This document shows, piece by piece, positions 1 through 6,454 of a stretch of DNA of 10,819 bases. Position 1 is the first letter of the stretch; the number at the start of each line of letters is the position of its first letter. The translations under genes and the position numbers were made by a program. The stretch is from an uncultured Oscillospiraceae bacterium (GTDB lineage: Bacteria > Bacillota > Clostridia > Oscillospirales > Oscillospiraceae). The stretch spans positions 1 to 10,819 of the forward strand of contig CAJTOE010000086.1 of assembly GCA_910577805.1 (NCBI GenBank), written 5' to 3'. The notes beneath the pieces were generated by a model, which saw only the letters and a list, made by a program, of their open reading frames with translations, was not told the DNA's origin and did no database searches.

Positions 1-24
1 AAGAATTGCGGCTTTTTTGTCTGT

Positions 25-54
25 AAAAAACCGGCGGTTACAAAACCGCCGGTT
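25..54 (-). terminator. Intrinsic (Rho-independent) terminator at end of the minus-strand gene cluster
   Basis: Read on the minus strand, the arm AACCGGCGGTT (54-44), the loop TTGT (43-40) and the arm AACCGCCGGTT (39-29) form a perfect 11-bp GC-rich hairpin. A run of six T residues (30-25) follows, two of them shared with the stem. The hairpin begins 3 bases after the TAA stop codon (60-58) of the cysteine-desulfurase-like gene. Read on the plus strand, the hairpin is followed only by TTCGTTTA, so it should work mainly for minus-strand transcription. It is the only convincing intrinsic terminator in the window, which supports a single long transcription unit ending here. Confidence 0.95.
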
Positions 55-57
55 CGT

Positions 58-1179
58 TTATGTTTTCACAAGCCGCGCCAATTCGTCCGCAAAGCGGAAC
101 ATCTCCTGCTCCGTGTTGAAGGGCGACACGCTGGCCCGCAGGGTCCCTGTCTCCAGCGTTCCGGCGGTCTCATGGGCGTAGGGCGCACAGTGAAGCCCTG
201 CCCGCAGAGCGTAGCCCCCCTCCCCCAGCAGCTCGCCAAGTTCTTCACAGTCCCGGCCCGCCGCCCGCAGAGAGAGTACGCCAGCCTGATTCTCCGGACT
301 GAAAAACACTTCCACCCCGGAAATCTGCGACAGGCTGTCCGCCATGGTATGAATCAGCTTCTGTTCATGGGCCAGGATTGGTTTTGTGCCCCGGTTCTCC
401 ACAAAACGGATGCCCTCCAGCAGACCGGCGATCCCGGCTACGTTGTGGGTCCCCGCCTCCAGGCGGTCGGGCAGAAAATCCGGCATCTGCTGGCGCATGG
501 ATTCGCTGCCCGTTCCCCCCTGCATCAGGGGCGTGACCTGCTGACTGCTACACAGCAAAAGTCCCGTCCCCTGGGGGCCAAACAGTCCCTTATGGCCTGG
601 CATAGCGATAAACGCCGCACCGGTTTTTTCCAGAGATACCGGCAGACTGCCCGCAGACTGGGACGCGTCGATGATAAGAGGTACGCACCGGCTGCGGCAC
701 AGCCCGGCGATTTTTTCCATGGGTAAAATGGTCCCAAAGACATTGGAGACATGGGTGCAGATCACAGCTTTGACCTCTGGGGTCAAATTGTCTTCAAAGG
801 CCTTATACATGGCCTCCGGCTGGAACAAAGGCGCACGGGCCACTTTTATGGTCACGTTCGGGATAGCCGCCAGGGGCCGGGTGACCGCATTATGCTCGTA
901 GCCGGACACCAGCACCGTATCTCCCGGCTGGACCAGGGTATGGACAGCCAGATTGAGGGCGTGGGTGGCGTTGAGGGTAAAGACGATCTGCTCCGGGGTG
1001 GGCACGTCGAACAGCCGCGCCGCCGCCTCTCGGCAGGCGAATGTGACTGCCGCGGCCTCCATAGCCGGGCGGTGGCCTCCCCGGCCGGGGCTGGCCAGAT
1101 GCTCGATGGCGTAGCGGCTGGCCTGGGCCACCTCCGGCGGCTTTTGCAGTGTGGTGGCGGCACTGTCCAGGTAGATCAC
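58..1179 (-). CDS. Cysteine desulfurase family protein (class V aminotransferase fold, PLP-dependent)
   Basis: A 373-residue PLP enzyme of the aminotransferase class V/NifS-like group, most like the subfamily modelled as TIGR01977 (Enterococcus-Geobacter-Clostridium type). It would take sulfur, or possibly selenium, from cysteine or selenocysteine as an enzyme-bound persulfide or perselenide in the cytoplasm. Visible landmarks are the N-terminal YLDSAATT (3-10), the cofactor-contacting Asp in DASQSAG (171-177), the Schiff-base Lys197 in MPGHKG, and the candidate catalytic Cys331 in RAGLHCAPYAH, followed by the class V C-terminal pattern (RASVSPFNT, 348-356). The start is GTG at 1179-1177. The open frame continues upstream, but GGAGG at 1191-1187 with a 7-base spacer and homology beginning at once (MIYLDS) select this codon. 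It overlaps the TGA stop of the DUF3343 gene by 4 bases (GTGA), which implies translational coupling and a shared function. The real substrate, sulfur or selenium, cannot be decided from sequence. Confidence 0.92.
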   Translation of the reverse strand: MIYLDSAATTLQKPPEVAQASRYAIEHLASPGRGGHRPAMEAAAVTFACREAAARLFDVPTPEQIVFTLNATHALNLAVHTLVQPGDTVLVSGYEHNAVTRPLAAIPNVTIKVARAPLFQPEAMYKAFEDNLTPEVKAVICTHVSNVFGTILPMEKIAGLCRSRCVPLIIDASQSAGSLPVSLEKTGAAFIAMPGHKGLFGPQGTGLLLCSSQQVTPLMQGGTGSESMRQQMPDFLPDRLEAGTHNVAGIAGLLEGIRFVENRGTKPILAHEQKLIHTMADSLSQISGVEVFFSPENQAGVLSLRAAGRDCEELGELLGEGGYALRAGLHCAPYAHETAGTLETGTLRASVSPFNTEQEMFRFADELARLVKT

Positions 1180-1427
1180 AGCGCCACCTCCTCGTAATAT
1201 CCCCCTTGGGCGATGAACACCCGCTTGGGGGACAGCCCCGCCCGGTTGAGGATTTGCAGGGCCTGGGTCAAATGCCGCTGGGCGATTTTGACCGAATGGC
1301 TGCACCCCTCCCCGGCGATGCTTTTGGGGGAGCGCATGATATACGCGCTGATCCCGGCCCGCTCCAAAGCGGCGGCAGTGCGCTGGGCGTAGGTCAGGGA
1401 ACGGCACACGATGAGATAGTAGAGCAT
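1176..1427 (-). CDS. DUF3343 family protein (putative Se/S carrier-like)
   Basis: An 83-residue protein matching the DUF3343 pattern: an N-terminal beta strand (LYYLIVCRS), a helix with Ala-Gln-Arg spacing (residues 14-24), and a Pro-Lys-Ser turn leading to a conserved Cys42 in GEGCSHSVKIA. The same domain forms the C-terminal part of the selenium-associated protein YedF, and the family is described as a putative Se/S carrier. Cys42 is the candidate acceptor; a second Cys is at position 8. The start ATG (1427-1425) has AAAGGA about 7 bases upstream. A second ATG seven bases upstream is in another frame. The gene sits 61 bases after the M18 aminopeptidase stop, one of only two sizeable gaps in the cluster, and overlaps the desulfurase-like gene by 4 bases. 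Donor and carrier roles for the pair are inferred from family and context and are not shown by the sequence. Confidence 0.85.
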   Translation of the reverse strand: MLYYLIVCRSLTYAQRTAAALERAGISAYIMRSPKSIAGEGCSHSVKIAQRHLTQALQILNRAGLSPKRVFIAQGGYYEEVAL

Positions 1428-1488
1428 AGCATGGTTCCTTTCTGGGGAAAGACTCCTACCTCACTCTATGCCCGCCTGCCGGAAAAGT

Positions 1489-2898
1489 TTACGCCTCGTA
1501 CATGGCTTTCATGCCCTTGAAGGTCATATAGCAGTCCAGCTTGCCCACCGTCTCAAAGGGCGAGTGCATGGACAGCACAGGCACGCCTGCATCCAGGGTG
1601 TCGATGTTCCGCCGGGCCATAAACGCCGCGACAGTGCCGCCGCCGCCCTGGTCCACCTTGCCCAGCTCCGCCATCTGCCAGATCACGCCGGCCGCGTCCA
1701 GCACCCGCCGGGCGTAGGCCACCACCTCGGCAGAGGCGTCCGACGCGCCGGATTTTCCGCGGGAGCCGGTGTATTTGCACATACCCATGCCGTAGTTCAC
1801 AAAGGCGCTGTTGCGCTTTTCATAGACCTCGGCGAAATTGGGGTCATAGGCGGCGGTCACGTCGGCGGACAGGCAGAAGGATTTTTCATAGCAGGCCCGG
1901 AGCGGGACGTTCTGACTGGCGCAGAGGTCCGCCAAGAACGCGTCAAAGGCGGCGGACTGCATTCCGGACACGCCCTCGGAGCCGATCTCCTCTTTATCAG
2001 CCAGCATACAAATCGCGGTGCGGCGGGGGTTCTGCACCTGGAGCAGCGCGGCCAGGGACGCGTAGGCGCACACCCGGTCGTCGTGGCCGTATGCGCCGAT
2101 AAGAGAGCGGTCAAAGCCCACGTCCCGTGCGGAAAACGCCGGCACCGCGCACAGCTCGGCGGAAATAAAGTCCTCCTCCGTCATGCCGTACTTGCGGTTG
2201 AGCAGCTCCAGAATGGCGATTTTCACCCGGTCCTTGCCCTCGTCGTTCCGCAGGGGGCGGCTGCCAATCAGGATGTTCAGGCTTTCTCCCGGAATGGCCT
2301 CGTGAAGGGGCTTTTTGGACTGGTCCGTTGCCAGGTGGGGCAGCAGGTCATCAATGGTGAACAGGGGGTCCCCCTCCCCGTTTCCGACGGAGACCCGGAT
2401 GGACTGGCCGCTTTTCAGGACAATGACTCCATGAAGCTCCAACGGGATGGTCACCCACTGGTACTTGCGGATGCCGCCATAATAGTGGGTCTTGAAAAAG
2501 CCCAGCTCGTCAGACTCATAAAGGGGATTCTGCTTCAAATCCAGCCGGGGGGAGTCGATATGGGCCGCGCCGATGCACACGCCCTGGTCCAGCTTCTCCT
2601 GGCCCAGGACCGCCAGCATCAGGGCCTTACCCCGGTTGACCTTGTAGATCTTGTCGCCTGGCTTCAGTTCCATCCCCCGCTCGTAGGCCCGGAACCCGGC
2701 CCCTTGGGCCAGCGCCACTGCCCGGTCCACACACTCCCGCTCGGTCTTGCCTGCGTCCAAAAACTGCTTGTAGCCGGTGCAGTAGGCCTCCACGGCCTCC
2801 AGCTCCTCCGGCTCCACCCGGTCGTAGCCGTTTTTACGCTCATAGGCCAGGTCCTTACGCAGCCGCTCGCCGCGGGTCAGTTCCTTATTTTCGTCCAT
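1489..2898 (-). CDS. M18 family aminopeptidase (aspartyl aminopeptidase-like)
   Basis: A 469-residue cytoplasmic metallo-aminopeptidase of family M18, which removes N-terminal residues from peptides using a two-metal (usually zinc) centre. All the expected ligands are visible: His113 in GAAHIDSPRL, Asp273 in the GHDDRVCAY segment, Glu303/Glu304 in DKEEIGSEG, Asp346 in SADVTAAYDPN, and His445 in VLSMHSPFE. Their spacing closely follows that known for eukaryotic aspartyl aminopeptidase. Length is normal for the family and there is no signal peptide. The open frame extends 38 codons upstream, but the ATG at 2898 is chosen because AAGGAGG lies 8 bases before it and the extension would run into the preceding lipoprotein gene. 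That site begins inside the lipoprotein's TAA stop, suggesting re-initiation by ribosomes finishing the upstream gene. The substrate is probably acidic N-terminal residues, but the sequence does not settle it. Confidence 0.95.
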   Translation of the reverse strand: MDENKELTRGERLRKDLAYERKNGYDRVEPEELEAVEAYCTGYKQFLDAGKTERECVDRAVALAQGAGFRAYERGMELKPGDKIYKVNRGKALMLAVLGQEKLDQGVCIGAAHIDSPRLDLKQNPLYESDELGFFKTHYYGGIRKYQWVTIPLELHGVIVLKSGQSIRVSVGNGEGDPLFTIDDLLPHLATDQSKKPLHEAIPGESLNILIGSRPLRNDEGKDRVKIAILELLNRKYGMTEEDFISAELCAVPAFSARDVGFDRSLIGAYGHDDRVCAYASLAALLQVQNPRRTAICMLADKEEIGSEGVSGMQSAAFDAFLADLCASQNVPLRACYEKSFCLSADVTAAYDPNFAEVYEKRNSAFVNYGMGMCKYTGSRGKSGASDASAEVVAYARRVLDAAGVIWQMAELGKVDQGGGGTVAAFMARRNIDTLDAGVPVLSMHSPFETVGKLDCYMTFKGMKAMYEA

Positions 2899-2906
2899 GT
2901 GAAAAA

Positions 2907-2913
2907 CCTCCTT
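2907..2913 (-). promoter_or_regulatory. Ribosome binding site of the M18 aminopeptidase gene, overlapping a stop codon
   Basis: AAGGAGG (2913-2907 on the minus strand) matches the full anti-Shine-Dalgarno core and lies 8 bases before the ATG at 2898. Its first two A residues are the last two bases of the preceding lipoprotein's TAA stop (2914-2912). This fixes the aminopeptidase start and suggests translational coupling. Confidence 0.9.
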
Positions 2914-3868
2914 AAAATTCAAGCGCACAAATAACATTAAAGTTATAATTTTGATAGTGCCAAAGCTCATTATGCCCGTTTTCATCTGAGGTGTCTGCGA
3001 TATTAAAATCAATCACAAAGCCGTTGTATTGCCACTTTACAGAAATCGCGGCGGCGTTCTCTCCCTGGGTCATCTCCGGCGGGGTCAGCATCTGTTTGGT
3101 TCCGTCGACGGTGTTCCAGAGGACGATTTCCCGGTCAGGAGAGTCCCAGTTGGGCCGTACCGTAAAGCAGACAAATTTTCCATCCGGAGAAATGCCGCAA
3201 CTCATAACCTGTTCCCCATCAACCTGGGTTTGGGCAATTTCTGTAATGCCACCGTCTGATTCAATCTGAAGCAGCTTCAAGTTCTGTCCTTTATTCTCGA
3301 AAATATAGTCGCCATTTTGGTGGAGGATTTCTGAAACTCCGTCCAACTTGGCAATAGAACCGTCTACCCCGCAGACCATGTATCCATACTCTTGGTTGGC
3401 TTCCTGACACAAAACCGTCTCGTTATCCAGCCAGCCGTAGATAATATAGTAGCTCCCGTCGCTGCCGCTGAGCAAAACGCGGTCCTCCCCGGTCTCCGTA
3501 TCAAATAAAAAGACAGAAAACCCATCCTTGCTGGAGGCATTCAAGCAGTCCTTATTGGAGTGGTACGCCAGGTAGCGCCCACTGGGGGAATATATGCCGC
3601 TGGTGGCCCAAGCCGCAAAGGGGCCTATATCGGAATTATAACCTTGTTCCAACGCTTTGGCCTCAAAATCCTCCCTGCTCATGCCATCATAATCGGGAAA
3701 TTCGATTGTATCGCAGGGGTCCTCATAGATTGGCATATAATTTTCGTCCAGCAGCTTCCACTCTCCGGCCGGCGGGTTCGGTTCAGGTTCCAGTGCGGGT
3801 TCCTGCTCCTGCGCCGCGCAGGCGGTCAGCAGGGACAAAAGGACCAGCAGACAGGCAAACTTTTTCAT
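2912..3868 (-). CDS. Secreted lipoprotein with TolB-like/WD40-like beta-propeller repeats
   Basis: A 318-residue predicted lipoprotein. The N terminus has a basic MKK, a hydrophobic core, and a lipobox Leu14-Thr15-Ala16-Cys17, so Cys17 should be lipidated and the protein held on the outer face of the membrane. A Pro/Glu-rich spacer (about 21-35) follows. The remainder has repeats of the propeller type: YSPSGRYLAYHSN at 93-105 and ISPDGKFVCFT at 226-236, with aromatic/Asp-Gly strand pairs such as FLFDTETGED (120-129) and VLWNTVDGTKQ (249-259). These resemble PD40/TolB repeats, though too few are clear to define the blade number. The ATG overlaps the coaE stop by 4 bases (ATGA), with AAAGGAG about 11 bases upstream. 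The coding stretch looks more AT-rich than its neighbours. No specific ligand or partner can be named; a link to CoA metabolism is unlikely despite the overlap. Confidence 0.85.
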   Translation of the reverse strand: MKKFACLLVLLSLLTACAAQEQEPALEPEPNPPAGEWKLLDENYMPIYEDPCDTIEFPDYDGMSREDFEAKALEQGYNSDIGPFAAWATSGIYSPSGRYLAYHSNKDCLNASSKDGFSVFLFDTETGEDRVLLSGSDGSYYIIYGWLDNETVLCQEANQEYGYMVCGVDGSIAKLDGVSEILHQNGDYIFENKGQNLKLLQIESDGGITEIAQTQVDGEQVMSCGISPDGKFVCFTVRPNWDSPDREIVLWNTVDGTKQMLTPPEMTQGENAAAISVKWQYNGFVIDFNIADTSDENGHNELWHYQNYNFNVICALEF

Positions 3869-4455
3869 GTTCGTATCAGCTCCTTTAGTTTCTCTCGAAC
3901 TCGTTCCGCAAATTCCTCCCGGCTGGCGCAATCGTTCACAAAAATGTGCTCACAGTGCTGTATAAAGTATTCGTCCGGCTTCTGTGCCCGCACCCTGGAC
4001 CATGCGTAGTCCCGGGAAATGCTCTCCCTGGCCATGATGCGGGCCACACGGATTTCCTGGGGGGCAATCACCGCCACGGTCGTATCGCAAAGCTCCCGCA
4101 GAGGGCTTTCCAGCAGTGCAATCGCGTCGATCGCCACGGCGGGGACGTTTCCGGCGTAGTTAATCAGCGTCTGGACCTTTGTGCAGATGGCCTCCTGGGT
4201 GATTTGGTTCAGAAGCGCCAGCTTGGCCGGGTCGTGAAAGACGATGGCTCCCAGCTTTTTGCGGTCGATTTGCTTTTCTGCATCCAAAATATCCCCGAAT
4301 GTCTGGCAAAGCTCGGACTGTAAGGCAATATCACTTGTCAGCAAGTCGTGGTAAACCGCATCGCAGTCAATGACCGCGCCGCCCAGCTCCTCCAGCACGT
4401 TCAGGGCTGTCGTCTTGCCCGCTCCGGAGGGGCCGGTGATGCCGATAATCCGCAT
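3865..4455 (-). CDS. coaE: Dephospho-CoA kinase (divergent form)
   Basis: A 196-residue P-loop kinase that would phosphorylate the 3'-hydroxyl of dephospho-CoA with ATP, the last step of coenzyme A synthesis in the cytoplasm. Visible are the Walker A loop GPSGAGKT (8-15), the substrate-binding VIDCDAVYHDLL segment (29-39), RKKLGAIVFHDPAKLALLNQ (65-84), which matches the family's R..L..ivF.d...l..Ln signature, and a LID-like Arg-rich region (SRDYAWSRVRAQ, 147-158). The usual central PLLFE motif appears as AIALLES (110-116), so this is a divergent member. Start choice: a longer reading begins at GTG 4464, but that codon lies one base from GGAGG (4470-4466). The ATG at 4455 has a 10-base spacer and the P-loop close to the N terminus. 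It follows the Sua5 stop by 5 bases and overlaps the lipoprotein start by 4. An unrelated small-molecule P-loop kinase is possible but less likely. Confidence 0.88.
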   Translation of the reverse strand: MRIIGITGPSGAGKTTALNVLEELGGAVIDCDAVYHDLLTSDIALQSELCQTFGDILDAEKQIDRKKLGAIVFHDPAKLALLNQITQEAICTKVQTLINYAGNVPAVAIDAIALLESPLRELCDTTVAVIAPQEIRVARIMARESISRDYAWSRVRAQKPDEYFIQHCEHIFVNDCASREEFAERVREKLKELIRT

Positions 4456-4460
4456 AGCGC

Positions 4461-5477
4461 TCACACCTCCACAATATGGAATCCCGCCGCCTTGTTCAGC
4501 CGGTTCATAATGGCAAGTCCTATTCCTTTACAGTCCGGACACTGTGCCCAAATCGCGGCTGCTTCCGTGTGGTCGAAGGCCCGCAGGGCATCAAACAGCC
4601 GCCGGGCCTGCTCCTCCAGATTTTCCGCTGCCCCCAGCGTCTCTACCACCTGCTTGGAAAATAAATCCTGGTATTCGTCGAAGCAAATGACCCCGTCCCC
4701 CGCCTGCGCCCGTCTTGCGATATAGCGTGCGGTACGAACAGCCGGGCCGGTAATGACAGTCACCGGGGCTTTCGGGGCATAGTGGCGGTATTTCATCCCA
4801 GGCGCCCTGGGACGGTCCCCCGCCTTCATCAGCTGGGTCACCGCTGGGTCTACCTCCACCCGGCCTAAAACCTGCGTCAAGTCCTCCAGCGTGACCCCGC
4901 CGGGCCGGAGCAGGCGCGGGATAGAACAGGTCAAATCCACGATGGTGGATTCCACCCCCACGGAACAAGGTCCACCGTCCAGGATCGCGTCAATTTTGCC
5001 GTCCATATCCTCCAGCATATGCTGGGCGGTCGTGGGGCTTGGTTTTCCCGAAGTATTCCCGGAGGGCGCGGCAATGGGCACATCCGCCTCCCGAATCAGC
5101 CGCAGGGCAATCGGGTGGCTGGGACAGCGCATACCCACGGTATCCAATCCCCCGGTGGTCCGGTTCGGCACATTGGAGCGCCGGGACAGTACCATGGTCA
5201 GCGGCCCTGGCCAGAAGCGGTCCGCCAGCAAATACGCAGACTGGGGGATATTCCGGCAGTACCGCTCCAGCCAAACCGGGTCTGCGATATGTAGAATCAG
5301 CGGGTTGTCCTGCGGGCGGCCCTTTGCCTCGAAAATACGGGCGACCGCCGCCGGATCCAGACCGTTGGCTCCCAGGCCGTACACCGTCTCGGTGGGCATT
5401 CCCACAAGCCCCCCGGCCCGAATGATCTGCGCGGCCTCCTGGACATCGGCCTCTTGCAGAAGCTTGGTCGTTTTCAT
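4461..5477 (-). CDS. L-threonylcarbamoyladenylate synthase, two-domain Sua5 type
   Basis: A 338-residue enzyme that makes threonylcarbamoyl-AMP from threonine, bicarbonate and ATP, the first step of the t6A37 modification of ANN-decoding tRNAs. The YrdC domain occupies about 8-205: GGLVGMPTETVYGLGANG (22-39), KGRPQDNPL (52-60), FWPGPLTMVL (88-97), MRCPSHPIA (116-124), PIAAPSGNTSGKPSPT (134-149) and STIVDL (177-182). The conserved linker APGMKYRHYAP (225-235) leads into a C-terminal Sua5 domain (about 237-338), so this is the long Sua5/YwlC form and not the single-domain YrdC. The ATG at 5477 overlaps the HAD phosphatase stop by 4 bases (ATGA); the open frame upstream belongs only to that overlap. 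Partners TsaD, TsaB and TsaE are not in the window. Finding it in the same cluster as prfA agrees with the prfA-ywlC neighbourhood known in Bacillus. Confidence 0.97.
   Translation of the reverse strand: MKTTKLLQEADVQEAAQIIRAGGLVGMPTETVYGLGANGLDPAAVARIFEAKGRPQDNPLILHIADPVWLERYCRNIPQSAYLLADRFWPGPLTMVLSRRSNVPNRTTGGLDTVGMRCPSHPIALRLIREADVPIAAPSGNTSGKPSPTTAQHMLEDMDGKIDAILDGGPCSVGVESTIVDLTCSIPRLLRPGGVTLEDLTQVLGRVEVDPAVTQLMKAGDRPRAPGMKYRHYAPKAPVTVITGPAVRTARYIARRAQAGDGVICFDEYQDLFSKQVVETLGAAENLEEQARRLFDALRAFDHTEAAAIWAQCPDCKGIGLAIMNRLNKAAGFHIVEV
4466..4470 (-). promoter_or_regulatory. Ribosome binding site deciding the coaE start
   Basis: GGAGG (4470-4466 on the minus strand) sits inside the last codons of the Sua5 gene. 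It is 10 bases before ATG 4455 but only 1 base before the alternative in-frame GTG at 4464, so the ATG is the functional start. Confidence 0.75.
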
Positions 5478-6124
5478 GTCAGAATCAGCCTCACCAACTC
5501 CTCCGCTGTCTCCGCCAGATGGTCCGCCCCAGCGTCCAGCAGCTCCTGCCGGGTGCGGAACCCCCACAATACCCCGCAGCTAATCAGGTTCCCATTTTTG
5601 GCCGTCTGAATATCCACGCTGCTGTCCCCTACGAACAGTGTCTTGGCCGGGTCCGCTCCCATACGCTCCATCAAGCGGTGCAGCAGCGTGGGGTCCGGCT
5701 TGGTAGGAACATCAGGCAGCGCCCCCTGGACGATGGGAAAAATGCCGGGATAATAGCCCTCCACCACCGGACCAGCCATCTGGTCCGCCTTGTTGGAGAG
5801 TACCGCAATGGACACCCCTGCCTCCCGGAGGCGGCGGGCGGCTCCCACCATTCCGGGATACGGGGCGGTCTTGTCCTCCTTGTGGAGGTTGTAATAGGGC
5901 ATGAATTCTTCCATGGTTTTTGCGATCTCCTCAAAACTTCGGGCGTATTCAGGGGAAAACCGCTCCACCAGCTTCTGCATTCCGTTGCCCACGAAATAAC
6001 GGTATTCATCCAGTGTGTGGGTGGGCCAGCCCCGCTTTTGGCAGACCCAGTTTCCAGCGTCGGCCAGGTCCTCCAGCGTGTTCAGCAATGTGCCGTCTAA
6101 ATCGAAAATTACATAGGAAAACAT
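5474..6124 (-). CDS. HAD superfamily hydrolase, phosphoglycolate phosphatase-like
   Basis: A 216-residue cytoplasmic Mg-dependent phosphatase of the HAD superfamily with an alpha-helical C1 cap (about residues 15-88). Motif I is FDLDGTLL (7-14, nucleophile Asp8 and acid/base Asp10). Motif II is Ser110 in VLSNK, motif III is Lys142 in PTKPDP, and motif IV is GDSSVD (166-171). The layout matches Gph/PGP-type enzymes that act on 2-phosphoglycolate or similar small phosphoesters, but cap sequence alone does not fix the substrate; pyrophosphatase PpaX-like or sugar phosphatase activity is also possible. The start ATG 6124 places motif I at its normal position. Its ribosome binding site is weak (AAAGAAG, about 11 bases upstream), in contrast to most neighbours. 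The gene follows the 91-residue protein by 19 bases and overlaps the Sua5 start by 4. No sign of a histidinol-phosphatase role despite the his genes upstream. Confidence 0.93.
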   Translation of the reverse strand: MFSYVIFDLDGTLLNTLEDLADAGNWVCQKRGWPTHTLDEYRYFVGNGMQKLVERFSPEYARSFEEIAKTMEEFMPYYNLHKEDKTAPYPGMVGAARRLREAGVSIAVLSNKADQMAGPVVEGYYPGIFPIVQGALPDVPTKPDPTLLHRLMERMGADPAKTLFVGDSSVDIQTAKNGNLISCGVLWGFRTRQELLDAGADHLAETAEELVRLILT

Positions 6125-6143
6125 GGTTATTCTGCTTCTTTCG

Positions 6144-6419
6144 TCAATTATAGAGGGGAATTTCCATTCCGCCGAACTCAATAAGCGTATCCTTCGGGAA
6201 CTGCATCTGCTGGAGATAGGCCTTCACGCCCAGCTGTGCGTACTTGGGGTTCACGTTGTCGTCCTCGTCCTGAAGCTCCAGCTCGATATGGCCGCCGGTG
6301 CCGTCGAAGCTGCCGCCGTTGACGATACCCTTTCCGTCCATCGCGTCAAACAGACCGTTCTCGATTTCCTCCAGGGTCTTGTCCTGGGGCAGGGATTTGA
6401 AATGAATGTATACGTCCAT
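6144..6419 (-). CDS. Small acidic protein of unknown family (91 residues)
   Basis: I do not recognise this protein. It begins at ATG 6419 with GAGGAG (6433-6428) 8 bases upstream, a well-placed ribosome binding site that makes it a credible gene. The 91 residues have no signal peptide, membrane segment or cysteine, and are strongly acidic in the middle (LQDEDDN, 49-55). The likely fold is alpha/beta: a strand (MDVYIHFKS), an amphipathic helix (TLEEIENGLFDAM, 15-27), a Gly-rich turn and strand pair (GGSFDGTGGHIELELQ, 35-50), a helix (NPKYAQLGVKAYLQQM, 57-72) and a final strand pair (TLIEFGGMEIPLYN). It lies between a lipoprotein gene and the HAD phosphatase, 35 bases after the former. Small alpha/beta proteins of this look occur as immunity proteins or orphan regulators, but nothing here supports either call, so it stays hypothetical. 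Confidence 0.75.
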   Translation of the reverse strand: MDVYIHFKSLPQDKTLEEIENGLFDAMDGKGIVNGGSFDGTGGHIELELQDEDDNVNPKYAQLGVKAYLQQMQFPKDTLIEFGGMEIPLYN

Positions 6420-6454
6420 CGTAAAAACTCCTCGTTCAATTCAAAATATAATTT

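Noticed and set aside
172..726. Plus-strand open frame (184 codons) opposite the desulfurase-like gene
   Set aside because: Antisense to a gene with intact PLP and Cys motifs; no domain and no credible context.
1180..1407. N-terminal extension of the desulfurase-like protein to an upstream start
   Set aside because: The extra 76 residues are Pro/Arg/Gly-rich shadow of the DUF3343 gene, and GTG 1179 has a well-spaced ribosome binding site directly before the conserved YLDSAATT.
1468..2934. Long plus-strand open frame (488 codons) opposite the aminopeptidase gene
   Set aside because: It lies fully antisense to a clear M18 gene with intact metal ligands. Its translation has low-complexity His/Gly/Val-rich composition typical of GC-rich shadow frames, and it has no recognisable domain.
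4891..5583. Plus-strand open frame (230 codons) opposite sua5
   Set aside because: Antisense shadow of a well-supported gene; composition rich in Ser/Pro/Arg with no motif.
5474..6124. HAD enzyme as the missing histidinol-phosphate phosphatase
   Set aside because: It has a C1-capped phosphoglycolate phosphatase-like layout, and it is separated from the his genes by prfA and two unrelated genes, so nothing specific supports that role.
6420..6454. Possible promoter before the 91-residue protein (TATATT in an AT-rich gap)
   Set aside because: A TATATT hexamer is present, but no -35-like sequence occurs at 16-18 bases upstream, and AT-richness alone explains the match.
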